From assembly GCA_039805165.1 (NCBI GenBank), contig JBDLUS010000212.1, forward strand, positions 1 through 16,598: DNA of 16,598 nucleotides, given 5' to 3'. Under the pieces are notes generated by a model. The model worked only from the letters and a program-made list of their open reading frames with translations, was not told the DNA's origin and searched no databases. Position numbers and translations under genes: made by a program. Below are positions 14,345-16,598 of the stretch, piece by piece. Numbering within the stretch: the first letter of the stretch is position 1; each line of letters starts with the position of its first letter. The DNA comes from CAIZGX01 sp039805165. GTDB taxonomy: Bacteria > Bacteroidota > Bacteroidia > Flavobacteriales_D > Sanyastnellaceae.

Positions 14345-14951
14345 AAGATTGAAAATCCTTTGCAAGATACGGTTTTAATCGCTCTTTTGTCTCAGCGGTA
14401 ATTGCAATTATCTTATCGAATTCGTCGTGGTTTTTTATAACTCCATTGTTCTTTCTGTATAGTGCTATTGCTTTCGCTTCTTTGTAACTGAGATAGGGGT
14501 GAAGAGCCATTTCTTCTTCAGATTTTGAATTGATACCAATAGGTTGAATAAGGTTGATATTAACTTTAAGCATCGAATGAATTCGTTCGAAAATGTTTTC
14601 GGGGAAATGGTAGATTTCAAGAAGTTGGAAACTGCTGGCATACCCACCAAGTTGATTGCGGTAAAGAAGAATTTTCGAAATTAAGTAGCCGGGTATTTTT
14701 AGCTTCATTAAGTCGCTTGAATCGGCACTGTTTATTTCGAGCGATGTGAATTGCTCCTTTGAGAAATTCGTTTTTTGGTCGAGAATTGAAGAGTCTGCGC
14801 TAACAGTAGTGTTTGTGTTGTATTGAAAGACAATGCTGCTTGTAGGATAATAAAATGCAGCAATCTCTTTGTAAGTTAAGTAGAAAGTCGCCAGGGAAAT
14901 CCAGATCAAAATACTCACGCGTTGATCTCTTGAAAGTATTTGGTTGTTCAT
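14316..14951 (-). CDS. Membrane-anchored helix-hairpin-helix protein (ComEA-like)
   Basis: 211 aa. An N-terminal hydrophobic helix (about residues 12-34) probably anchors it in the inner membrane. After a polar linker come two helix-hairpin-helix units: residues 72-124 (LEINSADSSDLMKLKIPGYLISK...LLEIYHF) and about 151-196 (HPYLSYKEAKAIALYRK...LKPYL). Such pairs bind DNA non-specifically, as in the competence protein ComEA, and Bacteroidetes genomes often carry related proteins of unknown role. The hairpins are imperfect: the usual PGIG reads PGYL in the first unit and SYKEA in the second, so DNA binding is not assured. ATG at 14949-14951. The 3' end overlaps apt, and no promoter motif is visible upstream. 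Confidence 0.8.
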   Translation of the reverse strand: MNNQILSRDQRVSILIWISLATFYLTYKEIAAFYYPTSSIVFQYNTNTTVSADSSILDQKTNFSKEQFTSLEINSADSSDLMKLKIPGYLISKILLYRNQLGGYASSFQLLEIYHFPENIFERIHSMLKVNINLIQPIGINSKSEEEMALHPYLSYKEAKAIALYRKNNGVIKNHDEFDKIIAITAETKERLKPYLAKDFQSYANTTGKSP

Positions 14952-15122
14952 GCGTTTTTGCTTTCAAAATTCAATTTTGAAAAACGAAAAGGCAAAAAAG
15001 ACCAATGGGAAATTCATATAAAAAAGATAGATGTCGAATCTAAAATTAGGGTCTATCCCAAGAGCAAAGCAGAAAAGAATTGAAATACTGGTTATGCTGA
15101 AAATTCAAATAACCTCAAAGAA
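14952..15122 (-). other. Intergenic region with an A/T palindrome, no gene recognised
   Basis: 171 nt between the T9SS protein gene and the helix-hairpin-helix gene. It holds a palindrome TTTCAAAATT / AATTTTGAAA with a 1-nt centre (14962-14982). A weak 6-bp stem GGTTAT/ATAACC lies close after the T9SS gene stop. A minus-strand frame is open from 15104 to 14964 and would encode two hydrophobic stretches, but it lacks a usable start. No consensus promoter is seen. Confidence 0.5.
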
Positions 15123-16598
15123 TTATCTTGAAAGAACGATGTGTCCGTAGATAATTTCACTGTCGCCAAATTTGGATTTATATCGGATTTTGAAGGCATA
15201 TACGCCATCTGGAGCATAATGGTCTCCGCTGCGCACATTTCCGGTCCAGAAGAAGTGCTGTTTGTTTCCTTCGAAAATAGGTTCTCCCCAGCGGTCGAAA
15301 ACTGTAATTTCAATAACATCCAATTCATCAAACACGGGGAACCAGACGTCATTCACGCCGTCATTATTCGGAGTAAAACTATTCGGGACAAACAATGTGA
15401 ACTCACATTTTTCATAAATGACTTCGATGTTTTCAGTGCGCGTTCCACAGTAATTTGTAGCAATTAAGGTGTACGTGCCAGTCACTGTCGGAGTAATTGA
15501 AGACGTTGTTTCTGAAGTGCTCCAACTGAAAGTTTCAGCTAGATTTTCTCCGGCGTTCAGTGTAATTGGTAAATCAGAGCAGTGTGTTATTGAGTCAGGA
15601 AGCACATCAAGCGGAGCGAAGTCCATATCAATGTCAATGCTGTCGAGTGAAATACAAACGCCGTCATTTACGACTACGCTATAGTTTCCAGGAGCACTTA
15701 CTGGCAACAGTGTTGCAAAGTTACCTGTACTCCAAGTTCCTGGAGCACCCGCATCAAGGTTTAAAATAGTTCCTTCACAAATAGTGGTGTCGTTTCCTAA
15801 AGAAACAATTGGAGGGAATTGAAAAGTTATATTCACGGTGTCGGCACTTATGCAGCCAAGAGTGTTTAAGGTTTGAAAATAAGGACCCGTCGAAGTTGTT
15901 GTGATTTGATTTGAAACTCCTCCCACACTCCAAAGCCCAGTTAAGTTCGAATTGATTGTCGCTGTTTCTCCGATGCATAGAAACTGGTCTTGTCCGAGAT
16001 ACAGTGTTGGCGGCGAAACCTCGTAAGCGATGATACTTTCTGCAATGGAGCAAAAATTATTAAAAAGCAGAACGGTGTAGTTTCCTCCTGCGCTGATTTG
16101 AAGCGTTGGTGATACAGATCCGTCTGTTGCCCAACTGAAGGCTGTAGCATTGGACTGAGGGTCAAGAATAATGCTTTCACCAGTGCAGAAGTAAACGCTG
16201 TCGGACCAAGTTGCTGTAGGGTAAAGCAGTTCAGAAACGTTCACAATGTCGCTTACACTGCAGTTGCCGTTGAACGCGGTGTAAGTATAGGCTCCCGCGC
16301 CAGATACCGAAGGGGCTGTGGTGGTTTGTCCACTTAGAATTGAACCCGTATTTGTGGACCAAATCATATTGGTATATTCTCCCGTAACTTGAGCATTCAA
16401 TGTCAGCACGCTGTTATCGCAAACGATTGAATCTGCAGGAACGGTTATCGTTGGGTAGGGAATGGTGGTCGCTTGCACCGAGTATAGATGGGGTATGCCA
16501 CAAAAATCGGAATACGATATGGTGAATGTTGTGTCTGTGGTAATTAGCGCATTTATGGTTGAAGCGTTTGGATTGTCAATGATTCCGGCAGGCTCCCA
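15123..16598 (-). CDS. Large repeat protein with gliding-motility/T9SS C-terminal sorting domain (N-terminus outside window)
   Basis: The frame is open from the window edge to the TAA at 15123-15125, giving the last 491 residues. The visible part has five repeats of about 65-80 residues. Each has a Cys pair 41-53 apart (visible residues 60/113, 138/183, 208/249, 274/315, 340/384), a W-S/T core and a GNYTV- or GTYTL-like strand, which suggests Ig-like or PKD-like folds. Cys33 belongs to the end of a sixth repeat. The last 94 residues (398-491) match the type B gliding-motility sorting domain: VPNSFTPNNDGVNDVW, ITVFDRWGEPIFEG, W.G, APDGVYAFKIRYK and a short basic end. Proteins of this kind are secreted by the type IX system as adhesins or motility factors. 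GTG and TTG codons inside the frame are not starts. Cargo function is unknown. Confidence 0.9.
   Translation of the reverse strand, partial: WEPAGIIDNPNASTINALITTDTTFTISYSDFCGIPHLYSVQATTIPYPTITVPADSIVCDNSVLTLNAQVTGEYTNMIWSTNTGSILSGQTTTAPSVSGAGAYTYTAFNGNCSVSDIVNVSELLYPTATWSDSVYFCTGESIILDPQSNATAFSWATDGSVSPTLQISAGGNYTVLLFNNFCSIAESIIAYEVSPPTLYLGQDQFLCIGETATINSNLTGLWSVGGVSNQITTTSTGPYFQTLNTLGCISADTVNITFQFPPIVSLGNDTTICEGTILNLDAGAPGTWSTGNFATLLPVSAPGNYSVVVNDGVCISLDSIDIDMDFAPLDVLPDSITHCSDLPITLNAGENLAETFSWSTSETTSSITPTVTGTYTLIATNYCGTRTENIEVIYEKCEFTLFVPNSFTPNNDGVNDVWFPVFDELDVIEITVFDRWGEPIFEGNKQHFFWTGNVRSGDHYAPDGVYAFKIRYKSKFGDSEIIYGHIVLSR

Noticed and set aside
14964..15104. Minus-strand open frame of 47 codons with two hydrophobic stretches
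   Set aside because: It has no usable start before its last 17 codons and no known motif; T-rich DNA easily yields hydrophobic translations.

Overview
The window is a chromosomal stretch of a Bacteroidetes bacterium, most likely in or near the Flavobacteriales. Three things point there. The last gene ends in a gliding-motility/type IX secretion C-terminal domain. Three promoter candidates match the Bacteroidetes pattern TTTG - spacer - TAnnTTTG. Most leaders are A/T-rich and lack Shine-Dalgarno sequences. RpoB (1274 aa) is also of Bacteroidetes size. Genus cannot be assigned from the sequence alone. All genes lie on the minus strand, so transcription runs from high to low coordinates.

Positions 1-11032 hold the core transcription/translation supercluster. 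In transcription order it reads tRNA-Thr(TGT), tRNA-Tyr(GTA), tRNA-Gly(TCC), tRNA-Thr(GGT), tuf, tRNA-Trp(CCA), secE, nusG, rplK, rplA, rplJ, rplL, rpoB and rpoC (cut by the window edge before the bridge helix). The tRNA order and anticodons match the E. coli thrU-tyrU-glyT-thrT-tufB operon. Hairpins subdivide the cluster: a terminator after tuf, a long stem in the rplK leader (candidate L1 autoregulatory site), a hairpin across the rplJ stop codon, and two terminator-like hairpins between rplL and rpoB. rpoB must start at TTG.

Positions 11072-12648 hold rpsU (bS21), a Xer-type tyrosine recombinase and a short HPF/RaiA ribosome hibernation factor. rpsU has its own promoter and is followed by a strong intrinsic terminator. 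The recombinase and hpf lie behind that terminator, and a hairpin downstream of hpf overlaps the tRNA-tuf promoter.

Positions 12651-14951 hold an acyl-CoA dehydrogenase, adenine phosphoribosyltransferase (apt) and a membrane-anchored helix-hairpin-helix protein. The last two overlap by 29 bp. The window closes (15123-16598) with the C-terminal 491 residues of a large repeat-rich surface or secreted protein carrying a T9SS sorting domain.

No CRISPR array, insertion sequence, phage or defence system is present. The interest lies in the regulatory architecture of the ribosomal/RNA polymerase cluster.
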